From Flavobacteriaceae bacterium (GTDB lineage: Bacteria; Bacteroidota; Bacteroidia; Flavobacteriales; Flavobacteriaceae), in contig JALZVC010000204.1 of the NCBI GenBank assembly GCA_023301205.1, positions 1-8,962 of the forward strand: a DNA stretch of 8,962 nucleotides, given 5' to 3'. How positions within the stretch are numbered: the stretch's first letter is position 1; the number at the start of each line of letters is the position of its first letter. The translations under genes and the position numbers were made by a program. The notes beneath the pieces were generated by a model. That model saw only the letters and a program-made list of their open reading frames with translations. It made no database searches and was not told the DNA's origin. Shown piece by piece: positions 1 through 6,699 of the stretch.

Positions 1-380
1 AGGAGATATTGAGGTGCTTTCATCAACTTTTTTGTTTTACTGTTGATAAAGACTAATGTCGTTTCTGCAGTGACTAAAATGACGTCGTTTTTACTTCTAA
101 TTTCATACAAAAACTCAATACGATATGTAGGAATTCCCTTCAGTTTCGTTGTAATGAATAATTCATCGTCATAGTGCGCAGATTGCTTGTAGTTTATAGT
201 TAAGTTGACCACAGGCAGCATTACACCATTTTTTTCCATCCAGTCATACGAAAAGCCCATTTCTCTTAACCATTCCGTTCGTCCTAGTTCGAGATAATGA
301 GCATAGTTTGCATGGTGGACTACACCCATTTTGTCGGTTTCGCCGTAACGTACTCTTATAGAAAATATTGATTTTTTCAT
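1..380 (-). CDS. Acyl-CoA thioesterase, 4HBT/YbgC hotdog family (3' end outside window)
   Basis: Reading leftward from an ATG at 380, an open frame runs to the window edge without a stop. It gives about 126 residues starting MKKSIFSIRVRYGETDKMG. The active-site signature of the 4-hydroxybenzoyl-CoA thioesterase/YbgC family is clear: D16 followed by MGVVHHANYAHYLELGRTEW (about residues 18-37), where the Asp and the HxxYxxYxExxR pattern are typical. These are cytosolic hotdog-fold enzymes that hydrolyse the thioester of acyl-CoA or acyl-ACP. The true substrate cannot be told from sequence. Family members are about 130-150 residues, so only a few C-terminal residues should be missing. The gene is divergent from dnaA with a 207-bp gap. 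No convincing promoter was seen for this direction; CAAGGTA at 464 is only a weak -7-like match read on the minus strand. Confidence 0.9.
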   Translation of the reverse strand, partial: MKKSIFSIRVRYGETDKMGVVHHANYAHYLELGRTEWLREMGFSYDWMEKNGVMLPVVNLTINYKQSAHYDDELFITTKLKGIPTYRIEFLYEIRSKNDVILVTAETTLVFINSKTKKLMKAPQYL

Positions 381-464
381 TATAATTTTATTAAAAAAGG
401 GGTTCAATTTTAAGTTTCTAGAATCGCTTACCTAGTATGCATGAAAAAAAATTAATATTCAAGG

Positions 465-472
465 TATATTTG
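465..472 (+). promoter_or_regulatory. Possible -7 promoter box upstream of dnaA
   Basis: TATATTTG matches the Bacteroidota -7 consensus TAnnTTTG exactly. However, no TTTG/TTG -33 box lies 17-23 bases upstream. A second partial match, CATATTTG at 498-505, has a TTTG 25 bases upstream (469-472), which is longer than usual spacing. Either could drive dnaA with a leader of roughly 80-110 bases. This is an inference from motif match only. Confidence 0.3.
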
Positions 473-490
473 GTTTTTTTATTCAATTAA

Positions 491-499
491 TTGTTCACA
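491..499 (+). promoter_or_regulatory. Degenerate DnaA-box-like site
   Basis: TTGTTCACA differs from the DnaA-box consensus TTATNCACA at one position. It overlaps the 10-bp palindrome CAATTAATTG (484-493) in the thioesterase/dnaA divergent gap. DnaA autoregulation through boxes upstream of its own gene is known in many bacteria. A single degenerate box can arise by chance, so this is tentative. Confidence 0.25.
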
Positions 500-570
500 T
501 ATTTGCATAGCTGAGAGATACGTATGATAGCTCCCAATTTCATCAATTTCAGCACTAATTTATCAACCTA

Positions 571-579
571 TTAACCACA
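571..579 (+). promoter_or_regulatory. Degenerate DnaA-box-like site just before dnaA
   Basis: TTAACCACA differs from TTATCCACA at one position and ends 8 bases before the dnaA start codon. Together with the site at 491-499 it might allow DnaA to bind its own leader. No cluster of strong boxes or AT-rich unwinding element was seen, so this gap is not called as the replication origin. Confidence 0.25.
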
Positions 580-587
580 ACCGCAAC

Positions 588-2018
588 ATGAGTAAAACTG
601 CTGAATCAGTTTGGACAAATTGCCTGTCCTTTATCGAAGACAACATTACGTCTCAAGCTTACAAAACTTGGTTCGAACCTATCAAAGCGGTTAAACTTAC
701 GGATAATGCATTAAGCATTCAAGTACCTAGTAAATTTTTCTATGAATTTTTAGAGGAACATTATGTAAAACTTCTTAAAGTTGCACTTACGCGTGAGTTG
801 GGAACAAGCGCAAAGTTAGTGTACAACATTAGAATGGAAAACACATATGGCAACAAACAACCATTTACAGAAAAAATACCAAGTACCAACCGTAGTAATA
901 ACCAAGGTTCACAGAACGTAGACGTTCCATTAAAAAATAAAAGCCCGCAACTCAAAAACCCATTTGTGATACCTGGCATTCGCAATGTTAAAATTGAGTC
1001 TCAACTTAACCCTAACTATAATTTTGAAAATTATCTAGAAGGAGAATCTAACCGCTTAGCTCGTTCTGCAGGTATAGCAGTAGCAAATAAGCCTGGAGGC
1101 ACTTCTTTTAACCCATTACTAGTATTTGGTAGTGTAGGTCTAGGAAAAACGCATTTAGCGCACGCAATTGGAGTCGACATTAAAGATAAGTATCCTGAGA
1201 AAACGGTACTTTATATTTCAGCAGAAAAATTTGTGCAGCAATACAGTGAATCTGTAAAGAAAAACAATCGTAACGATTTTATACATTTTTATCAAATTAT
1301 AGATGTATTGATTGTAGATGATATTCAATTACTTTCTGGTAAAGCAGGAACACAAGATGTCTTTTTTCACATCTTTAACCACTTGCACCAGAACGGCAAA
1401 CAAGTAATCCTTACAAGTGACAAAGCACCTGTAGACATGATTGATATTGAGCAGCGCCTACTTTCTCGTTTTAAATGGGGACTGTCTGCAGAACTTAATC
1501 ATCCTGACTACGACACACGTGTTGCGATTATCCAAAACAAACTTTATAGAGACGGTGTTGAAATGCCAGATGATATTGTTGAGTTTTTAGCAAACAACAT
1601 CAAGACAAATATTAGAGAACTAGAAGGTGCTATCATATCTTTAATTGCGCACTCTTCGTTCAATAAGAAAGAAATAACAATTGATCTTGCTAAAAAGATT
1701 GTAGATAATTATGTGAAGCACACCAAACGTGAAGTTTCTATAGATTACATACAAAAAGTTGTGAGTGATTATTTCCAGATGGATGTAGACACTTTACAAT
1801 CTAAAACTAGAAAGCGCCACATTGTCCAAGCTAGACAACTAGCCATGTTCTTTGCAAAGAAGTTCACCAAAGCTTCATTAGCATCCATTGGTTCGCAAAT
1901 AGGGCAGCGCGATCACGCCACCGTATTACACGCTTGTAAAACGGTTGACAACCTTGCCAGCACTGACAAACAGTTTAGAAAATACGTAGAAGACCTACAG
2001 AAAAAACTAACACTTTAA
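588..2018 (+). CDS. dnaA: Chromosomal replication initiator protein DnaA
   Basis: This is the AAA+ ATPase that binds DnaA boxes at oriC and opens the duplex to start replication. The protein has 476 residues, a normal length. Domain I (about 1-80) starts with the typical SVWTNCLSFIEDNI segment and is followed by a short polar linker (about 85-125). The AAA+ core shows Walker A GSVGLGKT (181-188), Walker B VLIVDDIQ (240-247), the RLLSRFKWGL arginine-finger region (about 290-299) and sensor-2 NIRELEGA (341-348). The C-terminal helix-turn-helix domain carries the DnaA signature GQRDHATVLHACK (439-451). The ATG at 588 fits the family N-terminus; no Shine-Dalgarno sequence precedes it, as is usual in Bacteroidota. 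A hairpin terminator follows directly. Nothing suggests a defect; the second residue of the Walker A motif is Ser rather than the common Gly. Confidence 0.98.
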   Translation: MSKTAESVWTNCLSFIEDNITSQAYKTWFEPIKAVKLTDNALSIQVPSKFFYEFLEEHYVKLLKVALTRELGTSAKLVYNIRMENTYGNKQPFTEKIPSTNRSNNQGSQNVDVPLKNKSPQLKNPFVIPGIRNVKIESQLNPNYNFENYLEGESNRLARSAGIAVANKPGGTSFNPLLVFGSVGLGKTHLAHAIGVDIKDKYPEKTVLYISAEKFVQQYSESVKKNNRNDFIHFYQIIDVLIVDDIQLLSGKAGTQDVFFHIFNHLHQNGKQVILTSDKAPVDMIDIEQRLLSRFKWGLSAELNHPDYDTRVAIIQNKLYRDGVEMPDDIVEFLANNIKTNIRELEGAIISLIAHSSFNKKEITIDLAKKIVDNYVKHTKREVSIDYIQKVVSDYFQMDVDTLQSKTRKRHIVQARQLAMFFAKKFTKASLASIGSQIGQRDHATVLHACKTVDNLASTDKQFRKYVEDLQKKLTL

Positions 2019-2024
2019 TTGATT

Positions 2025-2059
2025 AAAATCCTGCCTCATCGGTGGGATTTTTATTTTTA
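2025..2059 (+). terminator. Rho-independent terminator after dnaA
   Basis: The arms 2025-2035 (AAAATCCTGCC) and 2041-2051 (GGTGGGATTTT) form an 11-bp stem with two G-U wobbles and a 5-base loop. A T-rich run follows (to about 2059). It begins 7 bases after the dnaA stop, so dnaA is probably its own transcription unit, with some read-through possible. Confidence 0.8.
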
Positions 2060-2081
2060 TTAACTTCGGAAATGTGACACA

Positions 2082-2540
2082 ATGAAAACAAAAATTTTAA
2101 TGGTTTGCTTAGGTAACATCTGCAGGTCACCATTAGCAGAAGGTATTTTAACTGCCATGGTAGATCCAGAAAAAGTACAAGTCGATTCTGCAGGCACTGG
2201 AAGTTGGCACGTGGGGAGTAAACCAGACCCACGCAGCATTGAAGTAGCAGAAAAAAACGGAATTGACATTACCCAACAACGCGGCAAACAATTTTCAACC
2301 TACGATTATGAAATCTACGATCATATTTTTGTGATGGATACCTCTAATTATAGGGATGTACTAAAACTAGCAAATACCCCAGAAGAGAAGGCAAAGGTCG
2401 CTATAATTTTAGATGAGATTTTCCCAGGAGAAGCAGTGGATGTCCCAGATCCATATTATGGAGGTCATCAAGGTTTTGATAATGTATACCAGATGTTACA
2501 TCAAGCTTGTGAAAAAATAGTGAGTAGGCTTTCCATTTAA
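2082..2540 (+). CDS. Low-molecular-weight protein tyrosine phosphatase
   Basis: This is a cytosolic cysteine phosphatase of the LMW-PTP family, which removes phosphate from tyrosines; bacterial members often act on tyrosine kinases of exopolysaccharide export. The 152-residue length is typical. The phosphate-binding loop CLGNICRS (C9 nucleophile, R15, S16) sits at the N-terminus, and the general-acid loop DPYY (D123-Y126) lies near the C-terminus, both as in the family. DSAGTGSWHVGSKPDPR (about 35-51) is also characteristic. The family also includes arsenate reductases, but the DPYY tyrosines and lack of ars genes nearby favour a phosphatase. No kinase partner is in the window. The gene is separated from dnaA by a terminator and lies 41 bp ahead of the next gene. 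TAACTTCG at 2061-2068 is a possible -7 box with one mismatch, but no -33 box was found. Confidence 0.93.
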   Translation: MKTKILMVCLGNICRSPLAEGILTAMVDPEKVQVDSAGTGSWHVGSKPDPRSIEVAEKNGIDITQQRGKQFSTYDYEIYDHIFVMDTSNYRDVLKLANTPEEKAKVAIILDEIFPGEAVDVPDPYYGGHQGFDNVYQMLHQACEKIVSRLSI

Positions 2541-2581
2541 AAAGGGACATTATACCTATTTTTACTAAAAACAAGTGCATC

Positions 2582-3958
2582 ATGAAAAAATCAAATCTAT
2601 TGCTATTTCTTTTAGTAACGTCTAATATATTCTATGCTTATGCACAAGAAATTTCGGTAGAAGTATTTGCTTCTAATTTTAACAGCCCTATTGACATTCA
2701 AAATGCAGGTGACAATCGTATTTTTATTGCTGAACAAGATGGAATAATAAAAATCCTAAACGAGGATGGATCCACGAATAGCATTCCTTTTTTAAATATA
2801 GAAAGCATTGTAAATAGTAGTGGCGAGCGTGGATTATTAGGTCTAGCTTTTCACCCTGACTATGCAAAAAATGGTTTTTTCTATATACACTACTCTAACC
2901 TTAGTAGCGATACGCAAATTTCAAGATACTCCGTTTCAACAGGTGATGCTAATGTTGCAGACCCAAATTCAGAACTACCAATACTTAATGTAAACCAGCC
3001 ACAGTCAAACCATAATGGAGGTACCATTACTTTTGGTCCTGACGGCTTTCTTTATATTGGCCTTGGTGACGGTGGCGGTGCTGGCGACACAGACAATAAT
3101 GCACAAAATCCTAATTTACTTCTAGGTAAAATATCTAGAATTGATATCGACAATCCGGCAAATGGAAATGAATATGGAATACCAGCAGACAACCCTTTTA
3201 TTAATGACACAGGAATACGTGATGAGATCTGGGCAACTGGCCTAAGAAATCCATTTAGATTTTCTATAGATGACCAAACAAATACTATCTGGATAGGCGA
3301 TGTTGGTCAAAACGCAAAAGAAGAAGTAAACAAAGCAAGTCTTACCGAGGCAGGTCTTAATTATGGCTGGAGATGTTATGAAGGCAACTCTGTATTTAAC
3401 ACAAGCGCATGTCCTAATATGAGCGAATTAAAATTCCCTGTATTGGATTACGATTGGGTTGGTGGCGGATCCGTTGTAGGGGGCTATGTTTACAGAGGTA
3501 AAGAATACTCAGACCTTCAAAATGTTTATGTTTTTGCAGATATTAATGGAATGATTGGAACAATAGATGAAAATGACGCCTACATAGACCAAGGCAACTT
3601 TGGTGGCAGCATTTGGGCAGGTTTTGGAGAAGATGTAAATAATACATTGTATGTCGCAAATTTTGATGGAAATATATACAAAATAGTAGGTGGAATATTA
3701 AGCACTGAAGAAAATAAATTTCAAAATTCTATCAGCTTATTTCCTAATCCAGCAACAAATTCGTTCTCTATTTCTATTAAGAATGACACTATCGCTTCGG
3801 TAAAAATCTTAGACAGTAAAGGACGTTTAATAATTGAATCTCCGGTGAATAAATCAAATAAAATGATCACTACAGAAGGTTTATCTAAAGGTGTCTACCT
3901 TGTAAGCGTAACTAACACCAATGGCGTCTCTGCTGTTAAAAAACTAGTAATTCAATAA
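2582..3958 (+). CDS. Secreted glucose/sorbosone-dehydrogenase-type beta-propeller with T9SS sorting domain
   Basis: The 458-residue protein starts with a signal peptide (about 1-21, likely cut after AYA). Residues about 25-370 form a PQQ-dependent soluble sugar dehydrogenase (GSDH) beta-propeller: ERGLLGLAFHPDY (82-94), NHNGGTITFGPDGFLYIGLGDGG (143-165, with H144 as the likely catalytic base) and ATGLRNPFRFSID (218-230, with R221). Two cysteines, C265 and C277, could form a disulfide. The last part, from SLFPNPATNSFSI (385-397) to GVYLVSVTN and KKLVIQ, is a type A T9SS C-terminal sorting domain. The protein should therefore be exported through the type IX system and anchored at the cell surface or released. 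The family oxidises sugars or related alcohols using PQQ; this member's substrate, and whether it binds PQQ, are unknown. No pqq genes are seen. It sits between genes that look like housekeeping genes and has its own terminator. Confidence 0.9.
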   Translation: MKKSNLLLFLLVTSNIFYAYAQEISVEVFASNFNSPIDIQNAGDNRIFIAEQDGIIKILNEDGSTNSIPFLNIESIVNSSGERGLLGLAFHPDYAKNGFFYIHYSNLSSDTQISRYSVSTGDANVADPNSELPILNVNQPQSNHNGGTITFGPDGFLYIGLGDGGGAGDTDNNAQNPNLLLGKISRIDIDNPANGNEYGIPADNPFINDTGIRDEIWATGLRNPFRFSIDDQTNTIWIGDVGQNAKEEVNKASLTEAGLNYGWRCYEGNSVFNTSACPNMSELKFPVLDYDWVGGGSVVGGYVYRGKEYSDLQNVYVFADINGMIGTIDENDAYIDQGNFGGSIWAGFGEDVNNTLYVANFDGNIYKIVGGILSTEENKFQNSISLFPNPATNSFSISIKNDTIASVKILDSKGRLIIESPVNKSNKMITTEGLSKGVYLVSVTNTNGVSAVKKLVIQ

Positions 3959-3975
3959 AAACAAGTAATATCTTT

Positions 3976-4021
3976 ATAATGTTGCCAAGTATTAACCTAT
4001 CCTTGACAACATTATTTTTTT
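3976..4021 (+). terminator. Rho-independent terminator after the sugar-dehydrogenase-like gene
   Basis: The arms 3976-3989 (ATAATGTTGCCAAG) and 4002-4015 (CTTGACAACATTAT) pair over 14 positions with one C-A mismatch and a 12-base loop. A run of seven T follows (4015-4021). It starts 17 bases after the stop codon and should separate this gene from the methyltransferase downstream. Confidence 0.85.
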
Positions 4022-4067
4022 AAAGCTATATCTAATGCATAAACATTATAAATATTAAAATTGTTAT

Positions 4068-4784
4068 ATGGATCACAATAAAGGAAACCTATATTTAATT
4101 CCTTGCACATTAGGCGACACGCCTCCTCTAGAAGTATTGCCTTTTTTAGTAAAAAAAGCAGTAGAAGAAATAGACCATTATGTGGTGGAACACGAAAAAT
4201 CTGCGAGACGATTTATTAAAAATATAAGCCCAAATAAAAGTCAAGAAAATCTACATATTAGTGAAATAAATAAATACACGGCTCCAGAAGAAATACCTGC
4301 TATGATTACTCCTTGTCTGGAAGGGAAAGATGTGGGTGTTGTCTCTGATGCTGGCTGCCCTGGTATTGCAGATCCAGGAGCTCTTGTAGTGCAAGAAGCA
4401 CATAAAAACGGAATCAAAGTAGTACCCCTCGTGGGACCTTCTTCAATTTTACTTGCAATGATGGCAAGCGGTTTTAATGGCCAAAATTTTGCCTTTAATG
4501 GTTATTTACCCATAGATAAACAAGAGCGTAAGGCAGCTTTAAAAAGACTAGAAAAACTTAGTGGAGATTACGATCAAGCACAAGCATTTATTGAAACTCC
4601 TTACAGAAACAACCAAATGCTTGAAAGCCTTATTAGTAGTCTTAACGGCAACACGAGTATTTGCGTTGCTTGTGACATCACACTTTCAACAGAAAACATT
4701 AAAACATTAACTGCAAATGATTGGAAAAGACAAAAGGTAGATCTACATAAAAGACCTACCCTTTTTATTATACAAAAAATGTAA
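4068..4784 (+). CDS. RsmI-type SAM-dependent methyltransferase (tetrapyrrole methylase fold), divergent paralogue
   Basis: The 238-residue protein belongs to the tetrapyrrole-methylase-fold superfamily, closest to RsmI, which 2'-O-methylates C1402 of 16S rRNA. Visible motifs are SDAGCPGIADPG (93-104, RsmI usually SDAGTPGISDPG), VGPSS (122-126), FIETPYR (174-180) and RPTLFII (229-235), all in RsmI order. The N-terminus differs: LYLIPCTLGD replaces the LYLVATPIGNL type, and EHEKSARRFI replaces the EDTR-type segment. RsmI is usually longer (about 280 residues) with a C-terminal extension that is absent here. A second, shorter RsmI-like protein is, to my knowledge, common in Bacteroidota beside the classical RsmI. 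The methyl-acceptor substrate is therefore uncertain, although rRNA is plausible. No clear promoter precedes the ATG at 4068. Its stop lies one base from the stop of the convergent gene. Confidence 0.85.
   Translation: MDHNKGNLYLIPCTLGDTPPLEVLPFLVKKAVEEIDHYVVEHEKSARRFIKNISPNKSQENLHISEINKYTAPEEIPAMITPCLEGKDVGVVSDAGCPGIADPGALVVQEAHKNGIKVVPLVGPSSILLAMMASGFNGQNFAFNGYLPIDKQERKAALKRLEKLSGDYDQAQAFIETPYRNNQMLESLISSLNGNTSICVACDITLSTENIKTLTANDWKRQKVDLHKRPTLFIIQKM
4732..4764 (-). terminator. Rho-independent terminator for the lysozyme-like gene, inside the facing methyltransferase ORF
   Basis: Read on the minus strand, AAAGGGTAGGTC (4764-4753) pairs with GATCTACCTTTT (4743-4732) as a 12-bp stem with two G-U wobbles and a 9-base loop. 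The T-rich tract TTTTGTCTTTT (4735-4725) starts in the stem and continues past it. It lies about 22 bases beyond the stop of the leftward gene. On the plus strand both wobbles become A-C mismatches, although CTTTTTATT follows, so it could work weakly both ways. Confidence 0.6.
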
Positions 4785-4785
4785 A

Positions 4786-5436
4786 CTATAAAGTTATCGC
4801 TTTTGCCTTTCTATTTGCTTGTATGAAAGAGGTATCGTAACCAGAAAACTTCTTTAAATAATAAGCTATAGTAACACCATTTGCGTCTTCAAACTGAGTT
4901 GCACCTCCAGAGCGAAGGTGTTTTTTTACATTTCCAGCACCAGCAAGATGCGCTGCGGCCAGAATTCCGCTTTCGGTTACTTTCACACCGTCTATATATC
5001 TACCAACGCTTCTTTTAATATCCTTGCGTAAAATCCATTTATTGCGGGAAGTATTTGCATTAAATGCTGCCTCCTGTAATTGGGCATCATGTAGAAATAA
5101 ACTAGGATTATTAATTCCTATCATTTCTAGTGTGCTTCTACCAAACTGATATTTACCTAAATATCCATACTGATTTACAGCACCATACCTACCTTGAGAT
5201 TCTTTAAAACCTAAAGCTTCTTTAAAACCAATAAATCCTTTATCTAAGAAGATTGAAAAAGATACCGAACTATAGCTATTGTGTTGTACCTCATCTTCTT
5301 GAAGCACAGTATACTCTAATGCTACATCACCAATTTTGTAGTGAGAGAAGTCTATTGAAAATTCACTAGAATAACCCGTTTTTATCCCAATCATTAACAC
5401 AATAACGAATACTAAAACACTTTCTTTTTTATTCAT
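4786..5436 (-). CDS. Exported lysozyme-like (SLT-fold) protein, putative peptidoglycan hydrolase
   Basis: The 216-residue protein begins with a hydrophobic signal segment (about 5-20, MNKKESVLVFVIVLMIGI) and should be exported. From about residue 70 it resembles lysozyme/lytic-transglycosylase domains. ALGFKESQGRYGAVN (74-88) contains a likely catalytic Glu (E79). GYLGKYQFG (91-99) follows, and AAAHLAGAGNVKKHL (160-174) resembles the AHLxGAGG-type segment of lysozyme-like folds. The expected role is cleaving glycan strands in the periplasm, but this is inferred from motifs. The N-terminal part (about 22-68) matches nothing I recognise. No LysM or other wall-binding domain is visible. The gene follows the dapF-GNAT-mltG operon on the same strand after a 219-bp gap and has its own strong promoter. 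The ATG at 5436 gives a complete signal peptide. A specific enzyme class (lysozyme or lytic transglycosylase) cannot be chosen. Confidence 0.75.
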   Translation of the reverse strand: MNKKESVLVFVIVLMIGIKTGYSSEFSIDFSHYKIGDVALEYTVLQEDEVQHNSYSSVSFSIFLDKGFIGFKEALGFKESQGRYGAVNQYGYLGKYQFGRSTLEMIGINNPSLFLHDAQLQEAAFNANTSRNKWILRKDIKRSVGRYIDGVKVTESGILAAAHLAGAGNVKKHLRSGGATQFEDANGVTIAYYLKKFSGYDTSFIQANRKAKAITL

Positions 5437-5480
5437 TTTTTCTGAAATTTCAAGAGAAACTACCCTTTATTTTCGCGGTG

Positions 5481-5510
5481 CAAAGGTACTACGATTTGAG
5501 TATCAACAAA
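5481..5510 (-). promoter_or_regulatory. Bacteroidota primary-sigma promoter of the lysozyme-like gene
   Basis: On the minus strand a TTTG -33 box (5510-5507) is followed by an 18-base spacer and a perfect -7 box TACCTTTG (5488-5481). Transcription would start near 5475, giving a leader of about 38 bases before the ATG at 5436. This is the clearest housekeeping promoter in the window. Confidence 0.8.
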
Positions 5511-5522
5511 GCAATGTGTGTT

Positions 5523-5553
5523 AAAAAAAGTTAAAAGCAAATTTGAAGCTTTT
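5523..5553 (-). terminator. Possible weak terminator downstream of mltG
   Basis: Read leftward, AAAAGC (5553-5548) and GCTTTT (5538-5533) form a 6-bp stem around a 9-base loop. AAC and a run of seven T (5529-5523) follow. It lies about 100 bases after the mltG stop and just upstream of the promoter for the next gene. The stem is short and AT-rich. Confidence 0.4.
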
Positions 5554-5655
5554 GTTGGTTGGAAAGTTAGTGGATTATTATATAAGATTTTTACCCGAAG
5601 ACAATAGTAATGAACAGTTTTTCAACAACTTAAAATTTTCGAAGTGATAGAAATA

Positions 5656-6699
5656 TTAACGATTTACACCGTTGTCATTAATCCATTTTACATAGGTCGC
5701 TTTGTTTTTGTTGTGACCAGAAAGCGTTTTTGCGAACTTATGATAACCAAAATTAGTCACGTCGGCCACCATGAACAGGTAATTATGGTGTTTATAATTG
5801 AGTACTGCTTCAATAGAAGAAACATCCGGCATCGCGATAGGGCCTGGCGGTACTCCAGTATATTTATATGTGTTGTATTTTGAGTCAATAGTTAAATCCT
5901 TGTAGAGTACTCGTTTTATAACTTGAGCGTAATCATTCTCACTCCGCTTTTTCGCATAAATCACTGTTGGATCTGCTTGCAACAACATTCCTTTTTTAAG
6001 ACGATTTACATATAATCCACCTACCATAGGGCGTTCGTCAACTTTTGCCGTCTCTTTTTGCACTATAGCAGCAAGTGAAATAACCTGCAGTGGTGTCAAG
6101 TTCAATTGGGCTGCTTTTGCTTTTCTATGAGCATTCCAGAAACGCTTGTATGCTGCTTGCATTTTATTTCTAAAATCTTCTGCAGTGGTATTCCAATAAA
6201 CCTCATAGGTATTGGGGATATACATAGACAATGCGGTATCTGCATTATACCCACCTTCTTTTAAAAATGCTGGATCTTTTAAAGCATTAATAAAAGTAAG
6301 GCTATCAGGTTCCATTTGTCGTGAAAGATGGCCTGCAAGATTTTCTAATCGTTCTTGATTATTAAATTTAATAGCGATAGGTGCATTTCCAGAACGGATG
6401 CTATTGACAATTTCATTGTTATTCATCCCTTTTGTAATGATAAAATGTCCAGGCTTCACATTAGCATTGTATTGCTTTCGTTTTGCCACAGCGATAAATT
6501 TATCGACGTCTTCAAGTAAAGGAGACACTTCATTAACTACTTGTTGAAAAGAAGCTCCAGTTGGGATATAGATATGAGCCTCCTCATTATTGAAGGCTGT
6601 GTTAGGTGTAAAAACATTGCTATATACGTAATAAGCAAAACCTGCCATAAAAACCAATCCAATGAGCGCAACTGCTAAAACTATTTTTTTGAGATACAT
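5656..6699 (-). CDS. mltG: Endolytic murein transglycosylase MltG
   Basis: MltG is an inner-membrane lytic transglycosylase that cuts nascent peptidoglycan strands and is thought to set glycan chain length. The 347-residue protein has a short cytosolic N-terminus and one membrane segment (about 6-26), then a LysM-like region (about 42-110) and the YceG catalytic domain. Key motifs are IPNTYEVYW (161-169), AAIVQKETAKVDERPMVGG (210-228) with catalytic E216, LQADPTVIYA (240-249) and YNTYKYTGVPPGPIAMP (275-291). All match the family, and the length is close to the E. coli protein (340). Its start codon directly abuts the stop of the upstream acetyltransferase, with no bases between, so the two are almost certainly cotranscribed and perhaps translationally coupled. 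The A-rich AAAAGAATAA just before the ATG is inside the upstream gene and fits Bacteroidota translation starts. Confidence 0.96.
   Translation of the reverse strand: MYLKKIVLAVALIGLVFMAGFAYYVYSNVFTPNTAFNNEEAHIYIPTGASFQQVVNEVSPLLEDVDKFIAVAKRKQYNANVKPGHFIITKGMNNNEIVNSIRSGNAPIAIKFNNQERLENLAGHLSRQMEPDSLTFINALKDPAFLKEGGYNADTALSMYIPNTYEVYWNTTAEDFRNKMQAAYKRFWNAHRKAKAAQLNLTPLQVISLAAIVQKETAKVDERPMVGGLYVNRLKKGMLLQADPTVIYAKKRSENDYAQVIKRVLYKDLTIDSKYNTYKYTGVPPGPIAMPDVSSIEAVLNYKHHNYLFMVADVTNFGYHKFAKTLSGHNKNKATYVKWINDNGVNR

Noticed and set aside
381..587. The gap upstream of dnaA as the replication origin
   Set aside because: There is no cluster of consensus DnaA boxes, no repeated 13-mer-like AT-rich element, and the two box-like sites are degenerate. 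GC-skew of the whole chromosome would be needed.
4056..4063. TAAAATTG as a -7 box for the methyltransferase gene
   Set aside because: It ends 4 bases before the ATG, has one mismatch in the core, and has no -33 partner. Read-through from upstream is as likely.
5443..5452. Palindrome TGAAATTTCA in the leader of the lysozyme-like gene as an operator
   Set aside because: It is only 10 bp, AT-rich and without a second copy nearby; such palindromes are expected by chance in this composition.
5644..5883. Plus-strand open frame of 79 codons over the end of mltG
   Set aside because: It is antisense to the conserved C-terminus of MltG and shows no family motif.
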